The position numbers and the translations under genes are program-made. Below are positions 8,460-16,023 of a DNA stretch of 64,000 bases, piece after piece; position 1 is the stretch's first letter; every line of letters begins with the position of its first letter. The notes under the pieces were generated by a model. The model saw nothing but the letters and a program-made list of their open reading frames with translations, made no database searches and was not told the DNA's origin. The DNA is from Kordiimonas lipolytica (GTDB taxonomy: Bacteria > Pseudomonadota > Alphaproteobacteria > Sphingomonadales > Kordiimonadaceae), in contig NZ_LRUB01000002.1 of the NCBI RefSeq assembly GCF_001550065.1, positions 429,925 through 493,924 on the forward strand. The letters are read 5' to 3'.

Positions 8460-9238
8460 CGCGGCATGTGGGCTGCCGGGGTCAAGCCTTGGGATGTCAG
8501 AAAGGCCTGAAGCCTACCGTCCTTGATCAATTCCTCAAGATGGCTGTTGAAGCTTTCTATGAATGCCTCATTGGTTTCAGACCGATAGCAGACCAAGCCG
8601 ATTTCAGTTGAATCAATCGAGAACCTCGGGTCAAAGGGCGGCAGGCCCGTGCCCAAGCTGTCAAATACAAACTTGGCGTCCGGCAAAACCGCTACCAGTA
8701 AATCTGTCCGGCCTTCCAGAAGCATACGCGCTTTGCCAACTTCGTCCGACACGGCGACAAAGTTGGCCCCAGAGCCTTTGAGAAGCTTGGGTGCATCCGA
8801 CCCCAGCGCAAAAGCAACTGTCAACCCTTTGAGGTCTTCGAGCCGGGCCGGTGGGTGGGTGCCATGTGGGCTGAAAATGCGGGACTGTGCCGCCACCACG
8901 CTGCGGCTGCCAACGAATTGGTCTGGCTTTTTAATCGTGCCTGTGCTGACCAGATAACCGAGGCTGTTTGGATAGAGGCAGTCTGCCTGCTTGGCAAGGA
9001 ATGCACGTTTTGCTCGCTTATAAGGCAGGATTTCATAGTCAATCGAGCCAAGGCTTGTTGGCAAGACCAGTTTGGCAAGATCGTTATAGAAGCCGGTACC
9101 ATTGGATTTCAATGTCAGGCCCCAATCGGTGGCCATAACATGCACGGAGTCCTCAGCGGCACAGAGCGATGGTGCTACTGAAAAGAACAATCCGTATACT
9201 GCTGCACCAAAGGCGCGGCGTGCCAGTGCGAGGACCAT
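8450..9238 (-). CDS. solitary periplasmic binding-protein-like protein (paralog 2 of 4)
   Basis: A 262-residue exported protein with a signal peptide (residues 1-28, 'SLCAAED'). It has the same motif order as its paralogs: 'ATDWGLTL' (36-43), 'GTGFYNDLA' (47-55), 'LPYKRAKRAF', Cys87 in 'C-x-YP', 'LPDAKFVFDSLG' and Cys217 in 'VCYRSETNEAFIESFN'. The two cysteines lie 130 residues apart, as in paralogs 3 and 4, and could form a disulfide joining the lobes (inference). Distantly similar to SBP_bac_3 solute-binding proteins but without linked transporter genes. Confidence 0.75.
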   Translation of the reverse strand: MVLALARRAFGAAVYGLFFSVAPSLCAAEDSVHVMATDWGLTLKSNGTGFYNDLAKLVLPTSLGSIDYEILPYKRAKRAFLAKQADCLYPNSLGYLVSTGTIKKPDQFVGSRSVVAAQSRIFSPHGTHPPARLEDLKGLTVAFALGSDAPKLLKGSGANFVAVSDEVGKARMLLEGRTDLLVAVLPDAKFVFDSLGTGLPPFDPRFSIDSTEIGLVCYRSETNEAFIESFNSHLEELIKDGRLQAFLTSQGLTPAAHMPRQE

Positions 9239-9371
9239 AAGTTATTGCTTCCCACATGCGCCCCCCAGCGCGCTACCAGCATACCGTCTAACTTATCTCC
9301 TTGGCAAATGCTGGTCGATTGCCTGATGTATGGGCAGGGGGGTAGAATGATGCAGCAAGGAAGGATTGAGG

Positions 9372-10511
9372 ATGGTACGTTTACTGCTGTTTTTGGGTGT
9401 TTTTCTGTTTGCTGTGGCACCTGCTTCAGGGGCGCAGAAAATTGAGATTGCTCCACGCGAAGAGGCCCTGACATTTGCTCGTTCTTATGAGAATGGGATT
9501 CCGCAAAAGCTATTGCTGGTTATTCGTTACGAAAACGAAACAATAACTGGAATCGATGTATCTCAGGCGCTTGGTCGGCCGGTGTTTGATCCGATCATTC
9601 TCTATAATGAACTTGGGCGTGACGCTATTCTCGCCGCCTTGGAGGTGATACCTGACAGCGCGGCCGTGACCCTGCCGATCACAAGTCTTGGGATGCCGGT
9701 TGGACTCGGCGGCAGCCACATCGCTGCAGGCGCGAATTTTCCGGCTCATGCTGATGACGCTGAAGTGGAGGACGGGCCGTTCCTTTTTCCCAAACAGGTC
9801 CAGCCGACGCATTGGACAGCGCCGATTCCATCGGGGGATGGGCTGCTGGACTATGAGGCAGAACTTTGCTTTGTGCCCTTGCGGGATTTCCCACCGGTGC
9901 GCACATCGCGCGAGATAGGGTTGATCCTGTGCAACGATGTGACCGACAGGGCATTGCTTCTGCGACATATTGATGCGTTTGACATTGAGTCCGGCCAAGG
10001 CCTCACAACAGGCAAAAGTGCTCCCGGCTACTTGCCGGTGGGAAACCTGTTTGTCATCCCGCTGGATGCTGAAGGTTTTGCCCAGTCCTTGACGCTCGAG
10101 CTATCGGTAAATGGGGAAATCCGGCAGTCGGCACCTGTGTCACGCATGGTCTGGGGTCTTCCTGAAATTCTCCGGGAAACTGAAGCTCGAAAAGACCGCC
10201 AGTGGGTTTTCCGTGGCTCCCGGGTCGGTCTGCCGACCCGCAACGGCAGGGTGCCGGCGCGTGCCATGATCATGTCAGGTACGCCCGCGGGTACCGTGTT
10301 TGAAGGTATTCGCACCATGCACAAGGTGCGTGGTTTTCTGGACTATGCCCTAGGTGGATGGGACCGCCCGATGCAGCAATGGGTCGTAGACCGGTACATC
10401 CGTGAAGAGCAAAAGCTGGGGCGGTACTTGAAGTCCGGGGATATAGTCCATGTGCGGGTTGACCGAATGGGCGAGCTTCGGAATCCTGTCAAAATCTCTA
10501 GGGATGAATGA
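9372..10511 (+). CDS. exported fumarylacetoacetate hydrolase (FAH)-family protein
   Basis: A 379-residue protein with a clear Sec signal peptide (residues 1-21, 'PASGAQK'), followed by a long N-terminal region and an FAH-like domain from about residue 110. Segments such as 'PSGDGLLDYEAELCFV' (the usual '-DYE-E-' metal-site region of FAH enzymes), 'REIGLILCNDVTDR' and 'MIMSGTPAGTVFE' are recognisable. Cytosolic FAH-family members hydrolyse C-C bonds or decarboxylate beta-keto-type acids with Mg2+. An exported version is uncommon, and the catalytic activity here is not certain. AAGGATTGAGG precedes the ATG. It stands alone between the binding-protein paralogs and the 11-12 kb cassette. Confidence 0.78.
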   Translation: MVRLLLFLGVFLFAVAPASGAQKIEIAPREEALTFARSYENGIPQKLLLVIRYENETITGIDVSQALGRPVFDPIILYNELGRDAILAALEVIPDSAAVTLPITSLGMPVGLGGSHIAAGANFPAHADDAEVEDGPFLFPKQVQPTHWTAPIPSGDGLLDYEAELCFVPLRDFPPVRTSREIGLILCNDVTDRALLLRHIDAFDIESGQGLTTGKSAPGYLPVGNLFVIPLDAEGFAQSLTLELSVNGEIRQSAPVSRMVWGLPEILRETEARKDRQWVFRGSRVGLPTRNGRVPARAMIMSGTPAGTVFEGIRTMHKVRGFLDYALGGWDRPMQQWVVDRYIREEQKLGRYLKSGDIVHVRVDRMGELRNPVKISRDE

Positions 10512-10606
10512 CCATAATAACTTGCGAAAGTGCAGCCTTAGGTCCCGGTTTTGTCCTTTTATTTCCGCGCCTTGAAATAAAATTTCACTTTTTAATCTTT
10601 TCCTTG

Positions 10607-10635
10607 TTGACAATTGCGTGGCGCTTCGGTTAGTG
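10607..10635 (+). promoter_or_regulatory. putative sigma-70 promoter for leader transcript
   Basis: TTGACA (10607-10612) followed after 17 bases by the poor -10 hexamer TTAGTG (10630-10635). The perfect -35 and the structured leader downstream support it; the weak -10 limits confidence. Confidence 0.4.
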
Positions 10636-10693
10636 ATGCAAATATCGGATGGCCTCAATAGGAGGGGCCTCGAGTATTTAGGATTTTAGGAAC

Positions 10694-10786
10694 ATGACCA
10701 CCCTTTGGAAACAGATGTATGCAGTGAAAGGCGCGCAGTTTATTTGCGTCCGTCTTGCATGCATTCCGGAGGGGAGAGAACTTTAA
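10694..10786 (+). CDS. possible 30-residue leader peptide
   Basis: ATG at 10694 to TAA at 10784-10786 encodes a 30-residue peptide starting 'MTTLWKQMYAVKG' and ending 'PEGREL'. A weak AGGAA lies upstream. Its distal codons contain CCGGAGGGG (10766-10774), identical to the 3' arm of the terminator that follows. It is not rich in any single amino acid, so a classic amino-acid attenuator is not obvious. It may be a leader peptide, a small protein, or chance. Confidence 0.35.
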   Translation: MTTLWKQMYAVKGAQFICVRLACIPEGREL

Positions 10787-10820
10787 GCCACCAGGGCTGA
10801 AAAGTTGAAAAGGTTCCAAA

Positions 10821-10856
10821 CCCCTCCGAAGCATCGCTCCGGAGGGGTTTTTTGTT
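10821..10856 (+). terminator. intrinsic terminator (possible attenuator)
   Basis: An 8-9 bp GC-rich stem (CCCCTCCG 10822-10829 with CGGAGGGG) and a loop of about 11 bases, followed by TTTTTTGTTG. Its 5' arm can also pair with the upstream CCGGAGGGG at 10766-10774, so two exclusive structures exist. Confidence 0.7.
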
Positions 10857-11070
10857 GAGCCACCGACTTTGAAGCCCGCAATCAACCCTGACGGAGCCTG
10901 ATTGAAGCAGACGATAGAAAGACCCGAGTACGGCACGTTTAGAGTTGAATTTGCGAGGACAAGAAATGAACCCCCGGGGTGCGGTAAGCGACCTTTGCCA
11001 ATCCTCGGGGTCCATAAATTGAAAGAAACATGGCCCGGGATATGCATGGGCAAAATGGTGAGACAGAGAC

Positions 11071-11559
11071 ATGACAGCAATTGTTAACATACGGCCCGGC
11101 GAGACGGGCGAAGAGCGGTTTAACGAGTTCCGAGAGGGTCAGCCGCTGAAGATTGCTCGCGCACGGCGGGGCTTTGGCGGCTTTATTACGCTCGATTTGG
11201 GCGATCCGTGCGAAGCGGATGCGGTCACGGGCGATGCCCAGTGGCAGTGGCATCTGTGGATCTACAGCTGTGACTGGGACCTGTATCTGGATGATGCACG
11301 GATTCTGTGGCGGCGTGAAAGCGATACCGCGCGGGCCAGTCACATCCTGTCGAAACTGGAAGGCGAAAGCCTTACTGAGATTGAGCATGACAAGGCAGAC
11401 GACTGTTTTGTGTTCACCTTTACAGGTGGGTTCCGTCTGCATGTAGACCCGGACTTTTACGGCTATGACGCCGGGGATGACCTGTTCATGCTCTTTAAGC
11501 ATGGCGAGCGCGATGTGCTCTCCTATTCCCCGAAACGACGTTTTTACAAGGCAGCTTAA
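11071..11559 (+). CDS. hypothetical protein, first gene of a three-gene cassette
   Basis: A 162-residue soluble protein without a signal peptide. I do not recognise the family. It has an Arg/Gly-rich segment 'ARARRGFGGFITLDLGD', a Trp-rich patch 'WQWHLWIYSCDWDLYLDD' and a C-terminal beta-rich part ('FVFTFTGGFRLHVDPDFYG'). The pattern resembles small immunity-type or DUF proteins that occur with DUF4279 genes. The stop codon is one base before the ATG of the next gene, so the two are translationally coupled. Function unknown. Confidence 0.65.
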   Translation: MTAIVNIRPGETGEERFNEFREGQPLKIARARRGFGGFITLDLGDPCEADAVTGDAQWQWHLWIYSCDWDLYLDDARILWRRESDTARASHILSKLEGESLTEIEHDKADDCFVFTFTGGFRLHVDPDFYGYDAGDDLFMLFKHGERDVLSYSPKRRFYKAA

Positions 11560-11560
11560 G

Positions 11561-12034
11561 ATGACCAGTGCAGCGTATGACATGACCGTAGACCACCCTG
11601 ATTTCGAGATCAGCGTGAGCCTGGAGATTGATACACAGGAAAGTTCACCCGACGCGGTGACAAAATCCTTGGGCGTCTTTCCAAGTCTTGTCACGCGCAA
11701 GGGCGAGCCTGAGGCGCCGGAAGGCGAACACCATAGCGTGCTTACGCACCAGGCGCTCAATAGCCATAATATCTGGCGGCTCGACAGTGGCCTCCCTGCT
11801 GCCAACACAACGCTCGCGGACCAGATTGACGCGCTTCTCGACCGCCTGGAAGGCAAGGAAGATGAAGTGCAGAAGTGGGCGGAAGGCGCGCATGTGTTTG
11901 TCGCGGCCTATGCTTACCACCGGGTGCCGGTTCTGACCCTGAGCCCTGAACAGATGAGCCGCATGGCGGCGCTTGGGGTGACGTTGGAGGTCGATTTGCA
12001 TGACCTCACGCATGCCCAGGATAATGATAATTAA
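11561..12034 (+). CDS. DUF4279-like protein
   Basis: A 157-residue protein. The start is the ATG at 11561, directly after the stop of the previous gene. The layout fits DUF4279: an N-terminal strand 'FEISVSLEID', a 'SLGVFPSLVTRKGEP' segment, 'IWRLDSG' in the middle and 'LADQIDALLDRLEGKEDEVQKW' before a last beta segment. DUF4279 genes are frequent in clusters of small proteins of unknown role and in polymorphic-toxin immunity loci. No toxin gene is present here. Confidence is moderate for the family and nil for the function. Confidence 0.6.
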   Translation: MTSAAYDMTVDHPDFEISVSLEIDTQESSPDAVTKSLGVFPSLVTRKGEPEAPEGEHHSVLTHQALNSHNIWRLDSGLPAANTTLADQIDALLDRLEGKEDEVQKWAEGAHVFVAAYAYHRVPVLTLSPEQMSRMAALGVTLEVDLHDLTHAQDNDN

Positions 12035-12046
12035 CGGAGACAGACG

Positions 12047-12292
12047 ATGGAAAAATTTCATGACGTAATGCTGCCGCGGGATGTTGAGCAGTTCGACCTG
12101 AAGAAGGGTGCTAAGGGCGCGATCATCGGGTCTGGCCTCACTCACCAGCGTGTCTATACCGCCGAGTTTCCAAGCATTCGTGGCGGTGCTTCCACCCTGC
12201 TGGAGCTGGACGCCGACGCGTTCGACAGCCTTGGTGAAGTTGTGGTTGTCGCCGGTTGGCGCCAAAGCGCAAGCCAGATGGGTCATCACTAG
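12047..12292 (+). CDS. small hypothetical protein, SH3-like (DUF4926-like?)
   Basis: An 81-residue protein with CGGAGA upstream, 12 bases after the DUF4279-like gene. The pattern 'DVMLPRDVEQFDLKKGAKG' then 'VYTAEFPS' and 'LLELDADAF' resembles small SH3-like barrels such as DUF4926, but the match is by eye. It closes the three-gene cassette and is followed within 50 bases by a small-RNA candidate on the same strand. Confidence 0.6.
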   Translation: MEKFHDVMLPRDVEQFDLKKGAKGAIIGSGLTHQRVYTAEFPSIRGGASTLLELDADAFDSLGEVVVVAGWRQSASQMGHH

Positions 12293-12337
12293 ATGCCTGC
12301 CTTGCTGGCATCACTGAGTGCATTGATTGAGTTTCTT

Positions 12338-12458
12338 TAGCCCCTGATTCCTCCCCCGGCCTCCCCTTTGGCCATCAGGAATCCCCTGGCGTCGGCATCC
12401 TCCCCTTAAACCGGCGCCAATCCTCAGCCCCCTCGCTTCCGCGAAGGGGCTTTTTTTT
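12338..12458 (+). ncRNA. candidate trans-acting small RNA, C-rich loops (copy 2)
   Basis: About 120 bases that fold into three clean hairpins. Hairpin 1 is CCTGAT/ATCAGG (12343-12379) with an inner GGCC/GGCC stem closing a TCCCCTTT loop and TCCTCCCCC on its 5' side. Hairpin 2 is TGGCGTCGG/CCGGCGCCA (12387-12419) with loop CATCCTCCCCTTAAA. Hairpin 3 is AGCCCCCTCGC/GCGAAGGGGCT (12426-12451) followed by eight T residues. Hairpin 3 is a strong intrinsic terminator, and the two other loops carry anti-Shine-Dalgarno-like CCTCCCC. No good promoter is visible directly upstream, so it may be processed from the cassette transcript. Confidence 0.65.
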
Positions 12459-12587
12459 AGGTTCAGCCAGAGTCCTGTGGCCGATTTGCAGCAGTCAGTT
12501 GTGGAGTGAGCTTGGGAAAGCAGATTCCACTTCACCAAATCTTTGCCTCACCGTCGAATGGGCTAAAATGACAATCGGGAGTGGGGA

Positions 12588-12791
12588 ATGCGCGACAAGT
12601 TTTTTGATATCGCAGATACGGCGGCCGAAACCTTTGCCAAGCTGGTTTTGTTGCTGCTGTTTGTTGCTTGTACCATTTTCCTGATGGTTGATGCCGCGCC
12701 TGTTGGCATCGTTTTCTTCTTTGTTGTGCTTAGCTTTGCCCGCTGGGTTTGGGCGAAGCCGTCCGAGACGGACGATCAATTGGTTGATTGA
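12588..12791 (+). CDS. small inner membrane protein
   Basis: A 67-residue protein with two hydrophobic helices (about residues 15-33 and 37-55) and a charged C-terminus. GGGAG lies 6 bases before the ATG, and a possible promoter (TTTGCC ... TAAAAT, 12542-12569) is just upstream. No family recognised. It is convergent with the TetR gene. Confidence 0.55.
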   Translation: MRDKFFDIADTAAETFAKLVLLLLFVACTIFLMVDAAPVGIVFFFVVLSFARWVWAKPSETDDQLVD

Positions 12792-12811
12792 CCCTTCGCG
12801 CGTGTTCGGGC

Positions 12812-13429
12812 CTACACCTTCAATAGAATAGACAGTTCGTCGGCTGCGTCCAGAATAGGGCGGGACGACCTTTCCACGCGCGCGCTAATGAGCGCCCCTT
12901 CAAACGCGGACAGAATCAATGTGGCTGTCGCCCGGACCCTGGCACGAGGCCAGTCATGGCTTAACAGCATATCTGTTATGGCTTGTTGCCAGTGCCCGAA
13001 AGACGCTTTTGCAACCGGGGTGATGATATCGGAAGTAGGTACTGTCTCAAGAACTGTCGTTGCGACCGGGCAGCCGTCAGTGAAGCCAGACTTTTCCATC
13101 CACTGAGACAGCAGCGCCGCATAAGCCTGCACGAAATCGGCCGGACTTTCGGCCGAACCTGCCAGTTCGCGGAAAGTGCGTGTGGCAACCTTGCTGGCGG
13201 CCTCAAGGGCCGCGGCGCCAATGGCCTCCTTGCCTTCCGGGAAATAATAATAAAGCGATCCACGCGGCGCGCCGGACCGTTTCAATATTTCTGCTGTTCC
13301 GGTGGCGGCATAGCCCTGCTTGCGGAACAATACAGCCGCAGCATGAATAAGGGCAGCCTCATGCTTTGAGCGGTTTTGAGCAGTCTTTTTTCGCTTGGAT
13401 TCTGGCTTTTCGGCTATGGCGTTGCTCAT
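12812..13429 (-). CDS. TetR/AcrR-family transcriptional regulator
   Basis: A 205-residue repressor. The N-terminal HTH occupies about residues 20-75 ('ALIHAAAVLFRKQGYAATGTA' region, then 'GAPRGSLYYYFPEGKEAIG'). The C-terminal half with 'GCPVATTVLE' resembles the YxaF/LmrA-type ligand domain. It is divergent from the PaaI-type thioesterase gene, and a dyad lies in the shared 92-base promoter region, so it probably represses that gene and itself. The inducer is unknown. Confidence 0.88.
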   Translation of the reverse strand: MSNAIAEKPESKRKKTAQNRSKHEAALIHAAAVLFRKQGYAATGTAEILKRSGAPRGSLYYYFPEGKEAIGAAALEAASKVATRTFRELAGSAESPADFVQAYAALLSQWMEKSGFTDGCPVATTVLETVPTSDIITPVAKASFGHWQQAITDMLLSHDWPRARVRATATLILSAFEGALISARVERSSRPILDAADELSILLKV

Positions 13430-13476
13430 GGAAAATTCCCGAAATTTGACTCTTGGGCTTGACTTTGGTTAAAAGT

Positions 13477-13498
13477 TATACAGATCAGTCTATATAAT
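13477..13498. promoter_or_regulatory. putative TetR operator overlapping a -10 box
   Basis: The AT-flanked imperfect dyad TATACAGATCAGTCTATA (13477-13494) overlaps a TATAAT -10 box (13493-13498) for the plus-strand thioesterase. AGATC/GTCT half-sites resemble the AGAC..GTCT operators known for LmrA/YxaF-type TetR proteins. Binding by the neighbouring TetR protein is inference. Confidence 0.45.
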
Positions 13499-13521
13499 CA
13501 ACAATTATCGAGGATGGAAAA

Positions 13522-14001
13522 ATGACACAGGAAGCAGTTGGCAGCGAAGCCGGATACCAGCATGGAGCCAGAGAAGCGGTAGAGATGGTAGCTGAACGCA
13601 CCGTTGCGACAACGGAAACGATGCGAGCTATCGTGCAGGTTTCACCCTTCACGCGCTGGACCGGGTGTGAAGTTCTGACGTGCGAGGAGGGCGTGTGCGA
13701 AGTACGGATGCCTTTTCGGAAAGACCTGACGCAGCATCATGGCTTTGTCCATGGCGGGATCATCGGTTTCCTGTCAGACAATGTCTCGGCTGCTGCTGCC
13801 GCGAGCGTTGTGGGCGATGTTGTGACTGCCGACTATAGCGTCAAATTGCTTGCCCCGGGAATTGGTGATGAGTTTATGGCGCGGGGTGAGGTTGTAAAAG
13901 TCAACAAGAGGCTGGTGGCTGTCGAGAGCCGCGTTTTCGCGGTAAGTGACGGAAAACAAAAGTTGATTGCCGTCGGGGCGGCTACTATTTTACCAGTATA
14001 A
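13522..14001 (+). CDS. PaaI-family hotdog thioesterase
   Basis: A 159-residue hotdog-fold protein. Residues 45-159 match PaaI-type acyl-CoA thioesterases: 'HHGFVHGGIIGFLSDNVSA' carries the H-GG active-site loop and its acidic residue, followed by 'VVTADYSVKLLAP'. The first 40 residues are an extra helical extension. GAGGA precedes the ATG. Likely role: hydrolysis of a small or aromatic acyl-CoA, de-repressed by the divergent TetR protein. Confidence 0.85.
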   Translation: MTQEAVGSEAGYQHGAREAVEMVAERTVATTETMRAIVQVSPFTRWTGCEVLTCEEGVCEVRMPFRKDLTQHHGFVHGGIIGFLSDNVSAAAAASVVGDVVTADYSVKLLAPGIGDEFMARGEVVKVNKRLVAVESRVFAVSDGKQKLIAVGAATILPV

Positions 14002-14089
14002 AATAAACTTTTAATTGTTTTTTGTTCCCAAGGCAGGCGGGAACGCCTATGGTTATTTCTTGTCGAGAACTGGTTTTGGGGGATGACTT

Positions 14090-14200
14090 ATGTCGGACGG
14101 GACAGGCACGCGACGCGAGAAACTAACTATATCGACCATTCTGTGGGCGCTTTTGACCGCCCTGTTCTTTTCGGCTGCTTTCTATCTTGGCGAAGGATAG
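14090..14200 (+). CDS. 36-residue small membrane protein
   Basis: ATG at 14090 with GGGGGA 7 bases upstream. The peptide has a basic N-terminus ('GTRREK') followed by a single hydrophobic helix ('TILWALLTALFFSAAFYLGE'), the usual form of bacterial single-pass microproteins. It ends one base before the stop of the convergent RDD-family gene. The good ribosome binding site and topology support it; no homolog is recognised. Confidence 0.5.
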   Translation: MSDGTGTRREKLTISTILWALLTALFFSAAFYLGEG

Positions 14201-14201
14201 A

Positions 14202-14987
14202 TCACGAGATGCGCTGAAATTCCGTGGCGGCCATCAAGTCGCCGATCAAGGTTGATTTCGAACCCTTCGCATTTACATGGAAAATGGCGCGAAAGTCGTC
14301 TGCTTTCTTTGCGATGTTGGGGTCCGTATTGTCTGGAAGGCCTACATCATTCGGAAGTAGCATCATCTGGCTGCTGCCGTAAGCATTGCAGGCAAAATAG
14401 GTTCCCCAGAAGCTGCTTTCTTTCTCCACCAGCTTGATGCCCAGGGCCTTCTCCAGGTCGTGGCGGGCGTCGCCAATTTCGGCCTGGCGTGTGCCAAATA
14501 TCATTTCCTGCTCATCCGCTTTTTTCCCCTCTTTGGGTTCAGATGACGGCGCCTGAATGGGGTGATCCACGGTCTTCTTCATCTTGAGGCGCAGGCCAAA
14601 AATGGGGTCGAAGGGCGCGTGATCCTGCAGGAACAATTTCAGCGGCAGGTGGAAGCTGATAATGATAACCCCGAAGGGAAAGAAATACAGGCCCCTGGCC
14701 AGGGAGGCCCAGCTGACAGGGGCTGCGCCGCCTTTCGTGACACGGTAGCCCAACAGGCGGGCACCGATTGTGCTTCCATGCATCATCAGTGCCGGCAAGG
14801 CAAACAGAAGGGCATTAAGCGCCACAATCATGGTGAAGTCAAAGCCGGTCAAGACATCGGGCTTGCGGTCAAAAACCAGTTTGAACAGGCCAAATACACC
14901 AATGAACCCGATAACTGCATCAATCGCGAAGGCGGATACCTGCCCAAACCAAGGCGCTTCCCTCAAAACTGTCTTTTTCACCGCCAC
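14202..14987 (-). CDS. RDD-family membrane protein
   Basis: A 261-residue protein with three hydrophobic segments in the first 125 residues. They carry an RDD-like pattern: a conserved Asp in the first helix ('FAIDAVIGFIG') and 'STIGARLLGYRVTKGG' after the second. The C-terminal 130 residues are hydrophilic and of unknown fold, with two Cys-free charged stretches. RDD proteins are poorly characterised; some act in ion exchange or osmotic tolerance. Confidence 0.75.
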   Translation of the reverse strand: MAVKKTVLREAPWFGQVSAFAIDAVIGFIGVFGLFKLVFDRKPDVLTGFDFTMIVALNALLFALPALMMHGSTIGARLLGYRVTKGGAAPVSWASLARGLYFFPFGVIIISFHLPLKLFLQDHAPFDPIFGLRLKMKKTVDHPIQAPSSEPKEGKKADEQEMIFGTRQAEIGDARHDLEKALGIKLVEKESSFWGTYFACNAYGSSQMMLLPNDVGLPDNTDPNIAKKADDFRAIFHVNAKGSKSTLIGDLMAATEFQRIS

Positions 14988-15162
14988 CCCTACAGTCTAC
15001 ATCTTTACCTGCATTCTTTAGCGCAGGCTTGTATTTATCCCTCTACAGCATAATGAGTGTTTTGTTAACACGAATTGACATCCTGTATCGCTTTGATTTC
15101 ATGATCGCAAAAGCGTGGGCGTGATAGTAACGTGCGGTGATATACGGGAGAGGGAAACTGGA

Positions 15163-15969
15163 ATGACAGGACATAGTGGTAAGGCCAATGCAGAAGGCAT
15201 GGTTTCACTGATACTGCGCGACGCCGGGCGACTGTTTGCTCGTGTGTGGAGTCGGGCTGTCATCGTCTGTTTTGTGATGGTCTTCTCCCTTTTGGCCATC
15301 GGCGGCGTGCTTCAATTGTTTGGCGTTCCGATTTTTGAGGTTCAGCCCGAACCCGGCTGGCGGTTTGATATCTTTCTTTTCAATTGGTTGGGGTGGCTGC
15401 TCAACTATCTCGCATATATGGTTCTAGTGGGAAAAATGCTGGCCGGGAATAGCCGGGCCGGGAAGATACCTAATGGCCTGATGGTGCGCGCCGGGGTGCC
15501 GGTGTTTATGCTGATGGCAATGCCAAGTGCGTTCGTATCCACCTGGATGCCTGACGGGGATTTGACGCGCGAATATATCATTATGATGGTGCCTCAAAGC
15601 CTCTTTGACGTGTCGCTTTCTGTCATTGCACTTTTTTGGTTTTTAAGGCGCCTGGCGCGCCGGGCAGATGGGTTGGCCAGTCCAGATTGGCGCGAAATGC
15701 CCACCAGAGTTTCACTCACGCTGGTGATCTTGCTCGCGGGTTTTCTGATCGGGTCTGAACTGTTGTACACAGCACTTGGAAGCATCGAGTGGCAGGTCAT
15801 GACAGGTAGCGACGACCTTTCTGCCATCATGGGGCTCGTGGCCTTGATCGGGGCGATTGTAGCGCTTTACCTGAATGTGATTGTTACCCCCAGCTTGATT
15901 GCGGCTTGGTACCGCAACCTGCCGTCTGTGAAGGCAAGCAGCAGCGGGATCAAGGAAATATTCGCATAG
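15163..15969 (+). CDS. multi-pass membrane protein of unknown function
   Basis: A 268-residue integral membrane protein with about six hydrophobic segments and a basic cytosolic loop ('LRRLARRADG'). The ATG at 15163 has GGAGAGGG upstream and is preferred over an earlier in-frame ATG. Segment spacing resembles YciC/UPF0259-like or DUF-type proteins, but I cannot assign a family. It has no obvious operon partner. Confidence 0.6.
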   Translation: MTGHSGKANAEGMVSLILRDAGRLFARVWSRAVIVCFVMVFSLLAIGGVLQLFGVPIFEVQPEPGWRFDIFLFNWLGWLLNYLAYMVLVGKMLAGNSRAGKIPNGLMVRAGVPVFMLMAMPSAFVSTWMPDGDLTREYIIMMVPQSLFDVSLSVIALFWFLRRLARRADGLASPDWREMPTRVSLTLVILLAGFLIGSELLYTALGSIEWQVMTGSDDLSAIMGLVALIGAIVALYLNVIVTPSLIAAWYRNLPSVKASSSGIKEIFA

Positions 15970-16023
15970 GCGGCTTACAGCTGCTCTTGTGCTGAAGCGC
16001 AGGACCGGTTCCGGAGAAACCCA

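Larger units (their letters stand above)
10512..11070. other. long intergenic region with leader-like elements
   Basis: 559 bases upstream of the 11-12 kb cassette. It contains a consensus-like -35 box, a 30-codon ORF and a strong intrinsic terminator (each listed separately), then about 210 bases with a short C/G-rich inverted segment near 10970-11015 but no convincing gene. Confidence 0.5.

Noticed and set aside
10902..11087. 61-codon open frame just before the 11071 gene
   Set aside because: TTG start without a ribosome site, overlaps the next gene's start, and contains the GC-rich inverted segment; no family features.
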